Source of the DNA: Adiantum capillus-veneris | Lineage: Eukaryota > Streptophyta > Polypodiopsida > Polypodiales > Pteridaceae | DNA: 64,000 nt | Direction: 5' to 3' | Assembly (NCBI GenBank): GCA_014529385.2 | Contig: CM043963.1 | Location: 99,747,412 to 99,811,411, forward strand | Shown: piece after piece, positions 1 through 11,433 of the stretch | How positions within the stretch are numbered: position 1 is the first letter of the stretch | Layout: every line of letters begins with the position of its first letter | Made by a program: the position numbers and the translations under genes | Notes under the pieces: generated by a model | Told to the model about the DNA's origin: nothing | The model's database searches: none | What the model saw: only the letters and a program-made list of their open reading frames with translations

Positions 1-818
1 TTTAATGAGAGAGTGCTATGATCACAAACAAAGTGAGTGGACACTGTGTGTGCAAATGTATGAGACTGAGAGATAGAGAGAGAAGAGAGATACGACACCA
101 TAGACGTAAAACCCTCCTCCGAAGGCCCCACTCTCGTCGGCGAGAGTGGTCTACTTATGATTGCACAAATTGGTACAAACTGTATGCATGAGACTGATGC
201 AAGTCTAGGCTATGTCGATGATGACGACGGGGATGACGACACCGACCTAAGGGCTGAAATCTGCAATCTTTTATCTGCTGTCCAAAAACGCTATGGACTG
301 AAATTTGCAAATCTTCTATTTGCTGAATTTTGATTCTATGTCGATGACGACGATCACGACGACGCGCTGAAAACCCAGATGCTGAAATCTGCGTTTTCAG
401 GGTTGAAACTGTAAACCTTGTGGAAACTGACCGTGTGGCGAGGAACTCTTGTGGGAAGGTGAGATCTGCGAGGTTCGAGACTTTATCTGCGGTGTCTAAG
501 GGCTGAAAACTGAAAACGCTGATGCTTGTTGCCCAAATTGCCCTACCTACTTTTGTTGGAAAGTCACTTAAATTAATAAGTGAAAAATGTCAAAAAAAGG
601 GAAAATAGGCTAAATGCACTAGAAAATTTCCTTGATGGATTCTGATGGGAATACTGATGATCATGCTGTGTGCAACTAGAGGATATGCATCTACACTAAG
701 TGACTGGGCATGCACGGTCTACGAATAGACTCACAAAAGTGCCAGATCACTTCTAATCTAGACTGATTGGATCATGCTGTAAGCGTTCACGGACACATAG
801 GGTTGGATGTGTCACGTT
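1..818. repeat. Long direct repeat, copy 1 (possible LTR)
   Basis: This stretch matches about 10395-11428 along most of its length. It shares the opening 'ttaatgagag', the 'ctcgtcggcgagagtgg' hairpin near 133-150, the 'tggaaagtcacttaaatt' block near 560, and the final 'cacatagggttggatgtg'. The left edge probably lies outside the window. Both copies end in a TCACGT(G/T)ACA sequence, so an LTR pair is possible, but no primer-binding site or purine tract sits at its inner edge. The middle parts differ in length and carry variants of 'gctgaaaacgct'. No coding content is seen. Confidence 0.6.
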
Positions 819-1002
819 ACATTTTATTGCTGAAATTCATCCTTCTTTACTGTTATATACTTGTGGTAAAGTGCTGGTAACACAGTATTACCATGCCTTG
901 CTCTTCTACATTGGGTATTGACCCCGTAAGAGGCTAAAATCTTAGTTTTCAGCCTGCTGTCATAAAAATACAGCAGTGAATTTTCGAGTCTTTTTGCACC
1001 GA

Positions 1003-2345
1003 AATGGCCTCTAATGCGTCTACAAGCAGTGAGTCGAAGTCTCTCCTTGAAATCAAATGGTTTGACGGCTTTGGCTTTGACTTGTGGAAAGATAGAATGC
1101 AGGGAATCCTATTCTTGAAAGATTGTGATGATGCAATTTTGGAAGTGAAACCTGTAGCTTTGTAAGATGAAGATTGGGCTAGGCTTAACAAGAAAGCAAT
1201 TGCTTACATCAAGATGGCGGTGTCTGATGATGTGCTCACGGACATAAGCGTCTTGTTACTGCTTATGCTATCTGGAAGAAATTGACAGATACGTATGAGA
1301 ACACAACTCCTGTGAATCAAGTGCATCTTATGCGAAAGCTTGTAAACATGGAGTTGGATGAGTCAAAGCCTGCATCTGAACACTTGAGTGCTTTCACAGG
1401 TGTCTTGAGTCAATTGCAAGACTCTGGTTTGCAGCCTTTTGGTGATAAACTCAAGGCTATCTTCTTATTGATGACTTTGCGTGACAGTTGGGAAGCTTTG
1501 GTTGTCTTTTTGAGCGACATTTGATGGTGTACGAGGTTCTAATTTCAATGAAGAGATTAGAAGAAAGACCAACGGTGAAAGCAACGGGTCAGCGTATAAT
1601 GTAAGAGGCAGGTCTGAAAAGGAGAATAATGCAAACAATAGAGGCAAGAACATGAGTAAGAGTAGGGGTAAGTCCCATGATGTTACATGTTATCAATGTG
1701 GATGCAAAGGGCATAAAAAGCCCGATTGCAGGTACTACAGGTAGGAAGTTGAAAGAAAGAAACAACAGGGCAAGAAGAAGAAGGATTCTAGTGATGCTAA
1801 AAGTGATGTTCTTCTTCCAAAGAAGTTGCGAAGTCAAATGTTGCTTCGAGTGTTGTCATTGAAGAAATTGTTGATATGGATGATGCACTTGTTGTTGACT
1901 CATGCCTTCATGATGATTATCACAATCATGGATAGTAGATAGTGGTGCCTCGTTTCATGTTACTCCATCTTTGGAGTCTTTTGCTTCATACACTACAGGT
2001 AGTCTTGGTAAAAGTTTACTCGGGCAATAACCATGCATGTGAGATTGAGGGCGTTGGCACTATACACTTGGCGCTTGAAAATGGTCAAGAGCTGATTTTG
2101 CATGATGTTAGGTATGTACTTGGCATCAAGAAAAGTCTACTTTCGGTTGGGCAGCTAGATGTGAAGAGTTATCACACTATGTTTGGTGGTGGCTCTTGGA
2201 AAGCGCTTAAAGGCTCTATGCTGATTGTAAAGGGCAGTAAGAAGGGAACTCTTTATTATTTACATTGCAAGGCATTACCTGGCAAGTTTTTGGATGTGGC
2301 TGAAGTTCATTCTCACAAGAGCCTTGGCACAAAAGGCTTGCCCAT
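1003..2345 (+). pseudogene. copia C gag, zinc knuckle and aspartic protease region
   Basis: A UBN2-type gag begins near 1003 (MASNAST...), with 'FDGFGFDLWKDRMQ' as its matrix-like opening. A CCHC knuckle, CYQCGCKGHKKPDC, lies near 1688-1735. The protease signature WIVDSGASFHVTP is near 1930-1965, followed by the family's usual 'HDVRYVLGIKKSLLSVGQLD' stretch. In copia elements these parts form the virus-like particle and mature the polyprotein. A fossil copy. Confidence 0.75.
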
Positions 2346-3300
2346 ATGAGTGAAAAAGGGCTTGATGTTCTCTCCTCTCTGGGGAAGTTTGATGTAAAAG
2401 GCCCTGGCCTTGATTTTTGTAATGATTGTATCTATGGAAAGCAAGTGAAGTTCTCTTATTCCTCTAGTGTCGCTCGCAAATTGCATGTTCTTGATTTAGT
2501 GCATTCTGCTGTTTGCACTAAGCCTGTGAATTCACATGGAGGTGCACGGTACTTTGTGTCTTTCATTGATGATCACAGTAGAAAGACATGGGTGTATGTA
2601 CTAAAAAGTAAAAGTGATGTACTTGACTCATTTAAAAGGTTTCATGCATTTGTGACCACACAAAAGGGCTTGAAGTTAAAAACTATTAGGACTGATAATG
2701 GAGGAGAGTATGTATCACGTGAGTTTAACAGTGTTTGTGAGATGTATGGTATTAAGCGGGAATTGACAACCCCTTATAATTTATCATCTAATGGTGTGGC
2801 TGAAAGATATAATCGCACAATTTGTGAGAGAGTGAGATGCATGTTGTCCACGGCTAATCGCCCTCAAGACTTTTGGGGAGAGGCTCTTAAAATTGCAGTT
2901 CATGTGCACAATCGCTCTCCGAATCGTGCGTTAGATATTGGCATCCCTGAAGAGGTTTGGTCTGGCAAACCGGCTTCATATGACCATTTACGAGTCTTTG
3001 GTTGCGATGCATTCGTGCATGTACCTGTTGATCAGAGGATCAAACTTGACATGAAATCTATCAAGCGCATCTTCATGGGATATGGAGATGAGGGAGAGAT
3101 GGGTTACCGAGTTTGGATACCTCAGTACAGGAAGATAATACGCAGCCGAGATGTAGTTTTCAATGAGGTTAAATTGTTGAAAAATACTACACATGTAGAC
3201 ATTGACAAAAAGAAGGTCAAATTTCAGCAAGATCAGCCAGCCATAGAGCCACCTTTGGCTGAAAATTTGACTCCTTTTGATGCTGAAAATGAGCAGTAAC
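2346..3300 (+). pseudogene. copia C GAG-pre-integrase and integrase region
   Basis: The zinc-binding pre-integrase tail (LDFCNDCIYGKQ) near 2410-2445 leads into the integrase core: 'FVSFIDDHSRKTWVYVLKSK' near 2550-2610, 'RTDNGGEYVSREF' near 2690-2730 and 'GVAERYNRTICERVR' near 2795-2840. The D-D-E residues of the rve fold are recognisable. The copia-typical 'FGCDAFVHVP' and 'FMGYGDEGEMGYRVW' follow. Integrase inserts the cDNA copy into the host chromosome. Confidence 0.8.
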
Positions 3301-3305
3301 CTATT

Positions 3306-5090
3306 GTGCAATTGCCAGAAGACAATGGACAACAAATAGATGCACAAAATGAGATTATACCACATGACCAACATGCTGAAAATGAATTAAAGCAGCGAGG
3401 TAATGCTGAGAATCAGCCGCCAATTGATGGTGTGCACATTCCGGACGATGTAGACCCATTACCAGTTAATACAGATCATTGGGTGAGAAGGTCTACTCGT
3501 GTTAGAAGGCAACCACAGAGGTTTCAACCATCTATGGATTGCATTTTGTTGACAAATGAAGGGGAGCCTCTTACATACAAAGAGGCCTAGTTTTGTGAAG
3601 ACAAAAGTACGTGGGAGCTTGCTATGAAATCTGAGATGCAGTCACTGTATGCAAACAATACATGTGAGCTTGTGCCTTTGCCCAAAGGTAGGAAGGCTAT
3701 TCCTAACAAGTGGGTTTATAAGGTCAAATGTGTTGATGACAAACCCAAGTACAAAGCACGTTCGGTTGCTAAGGGTTATGCGCAAAAGGAAGGCATAGAC
3801 TTCCAAGAGATCTTTTCACCTGTGATGAAGATGACTACGCTCTGGGTTTTGTTTGCTTTATGTGCTCTCTTGGATTTGGAGTTGGATCAAATGGATATAA
3901 TTACTGCTTTCTTACATGGTGACTTGGATGAGGAGCTATACATGCTGCAGCCCGAGGGCTTTGTCATTCCAGGGAAAGAGCATTTGGTATGCAAATTGAA
4001 ACGCAGCTTGTATGGGCTGAAACAAGCCCCTAGGCAATGGTACAAAAAGTTTGTTACTTTTATGCTCAACCATGGATTCAAACGCAGTCATGCAGATCAC
4101 TGTCTTTACACTAAAGAGGCTCCTGATGGTAGTCTTATTGTGCTAGTCCTATATGTGGATGATATGCTGATTGTAGGCAAGTATAAGGAAACTTTGAATG
4201 CTTTGAAAAAGGAGTTAAATTCAGCTTTCTCTATGAAAGATTTGGGTACAGCTAAACATATTTTGGGTGTGCGCATTGCAAGGGATAGAAAGAAGCGTCT
4301 TTTATTCCTTTCTCAAGACAAGTACTTCAAAAAGGTGCTTGAGAGATTAAATATGGCTGATGCTAAGCCTCTTGGTGTGCCGTTACCTCCACACACAAAG
4401 CTTAGCAAGCATGATTGCCCAAAAGATGCTGCAGCTACCCATGCTGTGAAAGGTATTTCTTATGTATCAGCTTGTGGGTCTTTGATGTATGCCATGGTTG
4501 CTAGACGACCGGATATTGCTTATGCAGTGGGAGTTGTTAGCAGGTTTATGTCTAACCCTGACAAACCACATTGGGAGGCAGTGAAAAGCATTTTGAGGTA
4601 CTTGAAAGGTACACAGGGCACATGCATATGTTATGGAAAGGGTACATGGTCTGTTCGGGGATTCTGTGATTCGAACATGGCAGGTGATCTTGACACTCAG
4701 AAATCTACTAATGGTGTGGTTATGTATTTACATTGGCTGGTGGAGCTATTTCTTGGTGTTCAAGAGATTGATGCATTGAGCACTGCAAAAGCTGAATACA
4801 TTTCAGTCACAGAAGCTTCAAAAGAAGCCATTTGGCTTCGTTGTCTTGTGAGGAATTTTGGTCTTCCAGCTCATGCTCCTGTGCTTGGTTGTGATAGAGT
4901 GCTGTATGCCTGGCTAAAAATGCCATGTTCCATGCTCGTACCAAACACATTGATGTGCAGTACAATTTTATACGCTAGGTGCTGCCTTGTCACACTGACA
5001 AAGGTCAAAACACATGATAATCTTGCAGGTGTTCTCGCTAAGTGCCTTGCTAAGACACAACATCAACATTGCTTGCACTTAGTGGGAGTT
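3306..5090 (+). pseudogene. copia C reverse transcriptase and RNase H region
   Basis: The RVT_2 reverse transcriptase is clear: 'NKWVYKVKCVDDKPKYKARSV' near 3705-3770, 'YGLKQAPRQWYKKF' near 4010-4050, and the catalytic YVDDML near 4153-4170. The RNase H-like C-terminus follows with 'GSLMYAMVARRPDIAYAVG' (near 4480-4535) and 'STAKAEYISVTEASKEAIWL' (near 4780-4840). Together they turn element RNA into DNA. Closely parallel to copia A at 19.3-20.9 kb. Confidence 0.85.
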
Positions 5091-5127
5091 ACTTACAGGT
5101 ACCACATTGGGCCTTTAAGTGGGAGGT

Positions 5128-5393
5128 TGTTGGGTCTAAAGGCCCTCTGGCCACCCTTGTACATTATTTTATTCTTTGGGTGTGAACTACCCCTAGGGTC
5201 ACTTATGTGACCCTTATAGTGTGTATCCTCATAATAATAAAACATAACACTAGTAAGTGTGCCGAATAGCACACGCCAGGACCTACGTACGATCTCTCTC
5301 TCTCTCTCTCTCTCACGCTCATTCGTCTGCAAAAAATCTCAGCGCTACCTCTTCCTGCTGCCAGCGCTCCCTTCACCCTAAACACCCGTGACA
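5128..5393 (+). repeat. LTR-like 3' end of copia C
   Basis: Starts TGTTGGGTCT directly after a purine-rich stretch (aagtgggagg) and ends CCCGTGACA. It contains a (CT)n run near 5292-5313. It is the expected place and size (266 bp) for a small copia 3' LTR. No second copy is visible to confirm it. Confidence 0.5.
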
Positions 5394-6790
5394 TTGCAAA
5401 CAAAGTTTGCCAATGATTGATGTAATGGTCCAGGTGCCGCTAGAACTGGCTCCGCCTGTGGCCACGGCCTGTTTGGCGTAATTCCAAGTCGAGCCGCCAA
5501 TTCAAGTGAAAGGAAGTTGGCCTTGGCTCCTCCATCAAAGAAAATGAGGGCTTCTTGATCTTTCACTTTGCCCCATGTGCGGCAAAGTTTTGTACTTTCG
5601 TTCATCTGATTCGGGTCGGGCCCCACGCAATGTAATACCAGTTCTGTTTTCATCTTTCCTTTTCTTCCGCACTCGGCTACTGCTTTGTGACTCTCAAGTT
5701 TATCTTCTGGTGGTCCTTTGGTTCATCTTCTTTTCAAGAGTTCTTGTCCATCTCTTTCTGCGAGTACAGGTTCCGCTTTTTTGCACTCTTCTGTCCTTTC
5801 GGCCTTCCTCCCGACCTGAGAGGAGAAGCAATGGCCACACGCCATCTCGTGTAGATTTTATCAATCGGGTAACAGGTGTTTGCAAGTCTCGGGTCTATGG
5901 AGTACTTGATCATTTTCACAGATGTGTCAACGTGCAGTTGATGTTTGTACTCTGTTTTGGCAAAATTTTCCACCAAGAATCTGTCCAAATCTTCATTCTT
6001 TTCTTCAGTTCTTGCGCCGGATTTCAACTTTTCTTTTGCTTGCCCATTGAGAGGTGTTATCTTTGTCAGATTCTGCACGAGAATCCATATGTAATATGGG
6101 ATTCTTTATGGCTTTATGCCCTGTAAGACAGCGATGAAGACGGGATGCACTATGTATGAAGGGTGGGAGTGGCTAATAAGTTCGGAGTCAGGGCACGAAG
6201 ATTCTTTCACAAAATACTTCGTATGCTGCAAAAAGGATCGGATCCTCCGTAGAAGAAGAATCTTTTTGTGCTCTATACTACTGTAAGCGGTTTGGACACT
6301 CCAAGCGAGAAATCAATAGCACCACACGAACAGAAACTTCATAATCATTGAAATTCAATAGAAAGAGAGAGAGACAGTTGACACGGCGCGGCAGAGTTCC
6401 GTGCCTAGAGGTGTTGGCCCCAAAGACTGGCGCCCCTTTCGGTATTTCTTTTTATATTAATCTTTGAGCAAAGTACAACTCCCGTTGGTGCTCCCTCTCA
6501 GACTCTGCTTCCAGATGCTCTGCACAGTGAGCCCCCTTGGGTTCAATTTAAAGGTTACAAGGGATGCTAAAAGCAGAGCCCCAAAAGCATTAAACTTCAA
6601 AAGCAACTTCTCCCAAAATCAGCCAGCAGAAATCACAGAATTCCGTACAGTCAGCGTAAACTGCGGAAGTCCGTACGCACTGCCACGTCAGCAGGTTAGC
6701 GCAAATCGTGGGATTCCGAACAGCTGCCACGTCAGTCAGTCAGCGTGAATCGCAGAGATCCGTACAGGCAGCCACGTCATCACTTGGGTG
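5394..6790 (-). mobile_element. Ty3/gypsy fragment (gypsy 3): 5' LTR side, gag tail and protease
   Basis: On the minus strand a gypsy-type primer site with a GGCGCCAG core (about 6420-6435) marks the start of the internal region. Gag-like sequence follows (about 6080-5730), then a retropepsin-like stretch, EALIFFDGGAKANFLSLEL, near 5500-5560. Sequence right of the primer site, to about 6790, is the likely LTR and contains a 45-bp tandem repeat. The element is incomplete and broken; it stops where copia C begins. Confidence 0.6.
6640..6780. repeat. About 45-bp tandem repeat with three CCACGTCA motifs
   Basis: GCCACGTCA occurs at 6682-6690, 6726-6734 and 6771-6779, each preceded by a variant of 'cgtacagcagcgtaaatcgc'. 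The 44-45 bp spacing shows a three-copy tandem array inside the probable LTR of gypsy 3. On the minus strand the motif reads TGACGTGGC, an ACGT-core site of the type bound by plant bZIP factors. Confidence 0.65.
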
Positions 6791-7690
6791 TGTGTGTGTG
6801 TGTCCGAGTTGCTCTGCCACAACATCAATTTGTGACAGGAGTGCTTTGAGGGCCTCATGGAGCTCCTCTAGTTGGAGGGGAAGCGCAAGTCTCTGTCGCA
6901 TCTCCTCGGTAACAAGGCAAGGCATCTGCCCAAACCTCCTCTCTGTCGCTTTGACTGATCAGCTGACAACAGATCGTGGTAAAAGTCAGTAGCAATTGCA
7001 CGCATATCCTTAGGCTCTGAAGCAACTGATCCATCAGGTCTCCTCAACTGACTGACACTGGTGTGCGCATGGCGTGGCCCCACTGTCTCAAAAAACTCGC
7101 CAATAACTCTATCACCTACCTGGGTCCATTGAGATGCTTGTTGATAGGAGGCAAACTCATGACGCCGCTCCTCAATGCTAGTCAACTCCTGCGTAGCTTG
7201 TTGCATTTGCTCCTCCAACCATGGATTGTCCGGATGCTGCTCCTGCATCCTCTGTAAGGAGACAATGCCCCGTCGAAGACACGTCTCCTCCTCCCTGGCT
7301 GTAGACTCTTGAAGGAAGAAGCGACTAAGCTCTGCCAGCCCAGAGGCCACTCTACCAGCAGGGGTGTCCTGCGTATCTAGACTCTCTGCCCAAAGTGCCT
7401 CCACTCGCTCTCTAAGCCTTGGATCCAACAAGATCCTCTCGGGGATGCGTAGGAGCGCACCCCCCCTTCTCTGTCTGTCTGTTACACAGTGAGGATCACT
7501 GGGGTGTGGTCGGAAAAAGTAGTTCCTCCCAGGATGCAAACCGATCCCCCCATGTCACAAATGTGGTCAATGGCATAGAAGCGATCTATCCGAGATAGTA
7601 TTTGTACATGAGGATTCTTGGACAGAGGATGTAGCCCAACAAGCTGCACGCTCGGCCTGTGCTTGGGTGGGACAGTCACTTCAAACACGC
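6790..7690 (-). pseudogene. LINE (LINE C) ORF2 part: endonuclease tail and linker up to the RT edge
   Basis: Minus-strand sequence reads SRIDRFYAIDHICDMGG (about 7600-7560) and SDHTPVILTV, the C-terminal end of an L1-type apurinic endonuclease. About 220 codons of the helical linker seen between endonuclease and reverse transcriptase in plant LINEs follow (FRPHPSDPHC..., FYHDLLSADQ). It ends with VTEEMRQRLALPLQLEELHEAL near 6920-6850, which normally just precedes the RT core. The RT itself is absent: sequence changes to the gypsy 3 LTR at about 6790. Loss of the 3' half is unusual, since LINEs usually lose the 5' end. Confidence 0.7.
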
Positions 7691-7793
7691 TTGTCTAGAG
7701 GTCGCTCGGATGCGGATTACTCCCCATCCAAACCGGCCTCAAAGATAGCGAACTTGACTGTTGTTGCAGCATCTGTTTTTTCTCATTGACCCC

Positions 7794-8402
7794 ATGAGGA
7801 TTGTCTCATGGAATGTGCAGGGATTAGGATGGCCCCAATTTCAGCGTCGGAGGAGTCGGTTGCGTCAAGAGCTTCACTGATGCCTTGTGGGCGGTGAGAT
7901 TGATATTCTTATGCTATAGGAGCATCATCAGTGTGAGAGCCGCGTTAGACGATGTGGTCAGATTTTGCGTGGTCGCTATTAGACATTTTGGTCAGCTGCA
8001 TTTGGACCTGGAGGTATCCAGGGAGGGGTACGTATGACTATTGCGGATTCTTGGCAGCAGGCCATTGTGGGCAGAGGTATTATTGTGCCAAGTAGAGCTC
8101 AGTGGATTACTATGCAGGTTCAGGCTTGCCTCATGGGTTTCCTGAACATATATGCGCCCAATGTGGCAAGTACACGAGGAGAGTTTTTGTCTCATGTTGT
8201 TGAGTCTTTGACGCATGCAGAGCAGTGGTGCGTTGGGGGGGACTTCAACATGTTAGAGGACCCCTCTGACAAGATCGGAGGTGGCCATGTTACGGTGCAC
8301 GGGGCTGAGTTGGCAGCTTGGGAGCGGCTATGCATGACCATGAGGGTTTTTGATGTTTGGCAGCACTCAGCCCCCAGACAGCTTGTCTTTCTCTCGCTCT
8401 GA
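7794..8402 (+). pseudogene. LINE endonuclease N-terminal part, inverted relative to its neighbours
   Basis: On the plus strand ATG at 7794 opens MRIVSWNVQGLGWPQ, the typical start of a plant LINE endonuclease. It continues through 'GEIDILML' (with a stop where QEHH is expected), 'GFLNIYAPN' and 'WCVGGDFNMLEDPSDKIGG' (near 8230-8275) to 'VFDVWQHSAPRQLVF'. Three in-frame stops lie between 7880 and 7985, so it is dead. Both neighbours (ORF1 to the right, endonuclease tail to the left) are on the minus strand, so this block is flipped or comes from a second copy. Confidence 0.75.
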
Positions 8403-8419
8403 CGACAGGGTAGGAGGAG

Positions 8420-9865
8420 TGAATCACATAGCAAGGGGGGTTGTGAGTGTCAACAAACAAATGCACCACAATGTGCTTGCAACTTGCTGCATCCGATGGC
8501 GTCACACTGAACTTGGCTAAAGGCCAAAGTGTCTGTACCGGATCTGTCACCCCTAGGTTCCCTGTGTGGTGTGAGAACTCAACGTCCTGGATCTGGAGCG
8601 AGTCAAGAACTGTGTGCAGGGTCCACTCTGTAGGATCCTTGCCGCACAGCGGAAAGGAAAAACCTACCGCTGTATCCAGAGCCTCAGTGCCTCGGGTTGC
8701 TAGGAAGAGGACGTGGACTCGAAAGCAAGCATCCTCAAGGTCAAGAGAAGAATCACCTAGGAAGCGTGTGAAGCTGTAATCGAAGAAGTCCCTTCGTTTG
8801 CGGATGTCAAAGCTGGTCACACCCTGAGGGACTGTTGCAAAAGGAGAGGTCTGAACCAAAAGTGACGGCCTTAGATGGGGCTGTTCCTCCCGAGCCATGT
8901 GACTCGTAGCGAAAGCACCACCAAAAGCTCGTTTCGCTGCAGATGTGTGTCCAATCCCTTGCGTCTGAGGAGTGTGGGATGGGTCGGGAGATGAGGTTGA
9001 GGGCCCCACCGGGGAGAGAGGAGGAGCGAGAGGTGGGGGAGGGGGAGGGGAGGGGGGGCGGAACGAGACATCTGAGAGTGGAGGGATTGGTGGAGGAGGT
9101 GGAGGCGGCGGAGCTGAGGTGGAGGGAGCCTCCTTAGGGGGGTCCTACTGAAGGGGGTCAAAACGGTTTCTTGTTGGAACCCAATGCTACTGAGCTGCAG
9201 GAGGTTGGCCACCAAGGGAGGCAGTGTGGCGAGCCCGTCCCTGTCGGCGGTGGCTAGGGACCTGCTGTCAACCGTTAGCTGTCTAATCACTGGCCTCTGT
9301 CGAGATACCAGCCTGTGTGTCCCGAGTATCTGTTTGCTGGGCATGCTCAGCCTTGGGAGACTGGGCGTGTGCTGTGGGTCGAGATCTCCTGCGAGGATAG
9401 GCCTTTGCTAAGTGGCCCATCTGTCTGCAAATGAAGCAGTGACCCGAATACTCCACACTCTGTCTGATCCAATCTTTGCTCACACAAGGCAACAGTATCA
9501 CCTTCGGGAGGGAGAGTGTGTCTCGAACAAGAACCCGCATAGTAGGTAAACATGCGGCCTTGGCCACAACTGAAGTTGCAATGTGCGGTGACTCCAGAAT
9601 TGTCCCAAACATGGAACCAACTGGGAAGAAGAGGGAGGTACTCTCTCCTCAGGCTTGGGAAGAAGACCGAGATAGGCAAGTCGGCCTTCTCCTCAAGCAC
9701 ATCTGTAGTAGGGTCAAACCCATGATGCCATCGTCTGAAGTAAGCTCGAGCTGCTCGGATACCTAGCGGGCTAATCGATATCACCTCGGCCGTCATCTTT
9801 GGAGACTCGAACTCTATCTGATAATATCCTCTCTCGAGGATCCGGACATCGGTGATCTTGCCCAC
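8420..9865 (-). pseudogene. LINE C ORF1: DUF4283 domain and zinc knuckle
   Basis: Minus-strand translation gives 'KITDVRILERGYYQIEFES' and 'AARAYFRRWHHGFDPTTD', a DUF4283-like RNA-binding domain of plant LINE ORF1 (about 9865-9640). A single CCHC-like knuckle follows near 9450-9410 (CFICRQMGHLAKAYP), where the last cysteine position is tyrosine. A Pro/Ser-rich tail and a further conserved stretch (FGGAFATSHMAREEQP, 'FDIRKRRDFFDYSFTRFLG') run to about 8420. Frame changes inside the region show it is decayed. In LINEs ORF1 packages the RNA for reverse transcription in the nucleus. Confidence 0.65.
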
Positions 9866-10300
9866 ATTGGAGAGAAGTCGGGCTTAAAGTAAATCCTAAA
9901 CCTCGTCTCGGCTGGGTCGAGTGCCAATAATCTTGCAGATAACCGAGGAGGCTTGCAAGCGTTCAACCTTGGCCATCAAGATCGCAAGTCAGGGTCGGCT
10001 CCACGGGGTCGGCCAAGAGGGCTTTTGAGGAGTCCCTCTGTGATGGAGCAGGGGCTGCCATTCTGTGTCTGCTACTGGAGAGGCGTGGGCGAGTGTGTTG
10101 AAACCGTCACCAATAGGCTGCAAACAGCCCACCACAATGGAGGCGAATGGCGAGAGGGGGGGGAGGAGGGCGTCAGTGTGCTGCGGGTGGGCAATGAAGC
10201 GAACAAGGGGCGGCAGTGGGTAGCGTGGGGGCAGGAAGCAGCGTGCAGTGAACAGCGGGCGGCAGGGGCAGCAACACGCTGGGCGCGCAGGGGGGGGGGA
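9866..10300. other. GC-rich stretch upstream of LINE ORF1, no gene seen
   Basis: Upstream of ORF1 on the minus strand, this could be the LINE 5' UTR. It is G-rich on the plus strand (poly-G runs near 10155 and 10290). Open frames here in several phases have biased composition and no recognisable domain. Confidence 0.35.
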
Positions 10301-11428
10301 TGTAAGGTGCAACGGAATGAATGTTTGCGCTTGCTCAAGATGAGTGCTCCGAACTGTGCTCAAGGTTCCTTTTGTTCTTATGGAAGGGAGAGCCTTCCGT
10401 TCTTAATGAGAGAATGCTATGATCACAAACAAAGTGAATGGACACTGTGCGTGCAAGTGTATGAGACTGAGAGATAGAGAGAGAAGAGAGATACGACACC
10501 AGAGACGTTGTAAAACCCTCCTCTGAAGGTCCCACTCTCGTCGGCGAGAGTGGTCTACTTATGATTGCACAAACTGGTACAACGATGATTCATAAACTGA
10601 TGCAAACCTAGGCTATGTCGACGACGACAACCGGGATGGCGATGACGACAATAGGGCTGAAATTAGAGAGGTTCTAAGTGCTGTCCAAAAAATGCTAACT
10701 GCTGAAAATCTGTTGTGGATGATTGCTGAATTTTCGGGGCTGTTTCAGGCTGCTGAAAACGCTGCAATGCTGTGATGGAATACGCTGGAATGCTGCTGTC
10801 GTTAGGGCTGAAAACGCTGCCTGTATTGCTGCGAATGAAAGCTGAAAACGCTGGTAATTTGCAGCCCTCTGATGGTGGTGAAAACGCTATGTGCAAGGGG
10901 GAGCACTGCGGTCCAGAATCTGCTGAAAAACGCCAAGGCAAGGGAGGTGGCTGGCGATGAGGAAAAACGCTAGGCTTGATGGAAGGGGAAAACGCCAAGG
11001 GGTGTTGGGGGAGTCTTGCTGAGAGAGGGGAGGACCTGTTGCCAAAGGCTTGCTGTACTCCTGGCTCATCTGCCATTTAGTGCTAACTTTGGTTTGCTAT
11101 ATATTTTCTTACCCAAATTGCCCTACCTACTTTTGTTGGAAAGTCACTTAAATTAATAAGTGAAAAATGTCAAAAAATTGGGAAAATAGGTTAAATGCAA
11201 TAGAAAATTTCCTTTATGGAATCTGATGGATTGTGATGGGAATACTGATGATCATGCTCTATGCAACCAGAGGAGATGCATCTATACTAAGTGACTGGGC
11301 ATGCACGGTCTATGAATAGACTCACACAAAGTGCCAGATCACTTCTAATCTAGACTGACTGGACTGACGGAAACCCCGTTATGGTGTAGCTTGTCCACGG
11401 ACACATAGGGTTGGATGTGTCACGTGAC
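10301..11428. repeat. Long direct repeat, copy 2 (possible LTR)
   Basis: Homologous to 1-818. The match is clear from about 10395 (ttaatgagagaatgc) to 11428 (TCACGTGACA). The start at 10301 is inferred from a TGTAAGG that could be an LTR edge; only the part from 10395 can be compared. The centre (10690-11020) is longer than in copy 1 and repeats 'gctgaaaacgct' variants. Host-like sequence begins right after it. Confidence 0.6.
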
Positions 11429-11433
11429 AGGGG

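Larger units (their letters stand above)
950..5393 (+). mobile_element. Ty1/copia LTR retrotransposon (copia C), incomplete at its 5' end
   Basis: The domain order gag, protease, integrase, reverse transcriptase, RNase H is diagnostic of Ty1/copia. A purine tract (about 5117-5126) precedes a sequence with LTR-like ends (5128-5393, TGTTGGG...GTGACA). No matching 5' LTR or tRNA-Met primer site is visible upstream, where the long direct repeat ends at about 818. The copy looks broken, with a handful of breaks. Its right edge abuts a reverse-strand gypsy protease, so it probably landed in that element. Confidence 0.85.

Noticed and set aside
1-950. 5' LTR of copia C
   Set aside because: The repeat at 1-818 does not match the LTR-like sequence at 5128-5393, and no tRNA primer site follows it.
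5575-6126. Plus-strand frame of 183 codons
   Set aside because: It lies opposite the gypsy 3 gag and protease fragment and is Phe/Leu/Cys-rich, as expected of a complement.
7063-7257. Plus-strand frame opposite the LINE C linker, and similar frames around 8.4-10.4 kb
   Set aside because: They overlap recognised LINE coding on the other strand and show no motif of their own.
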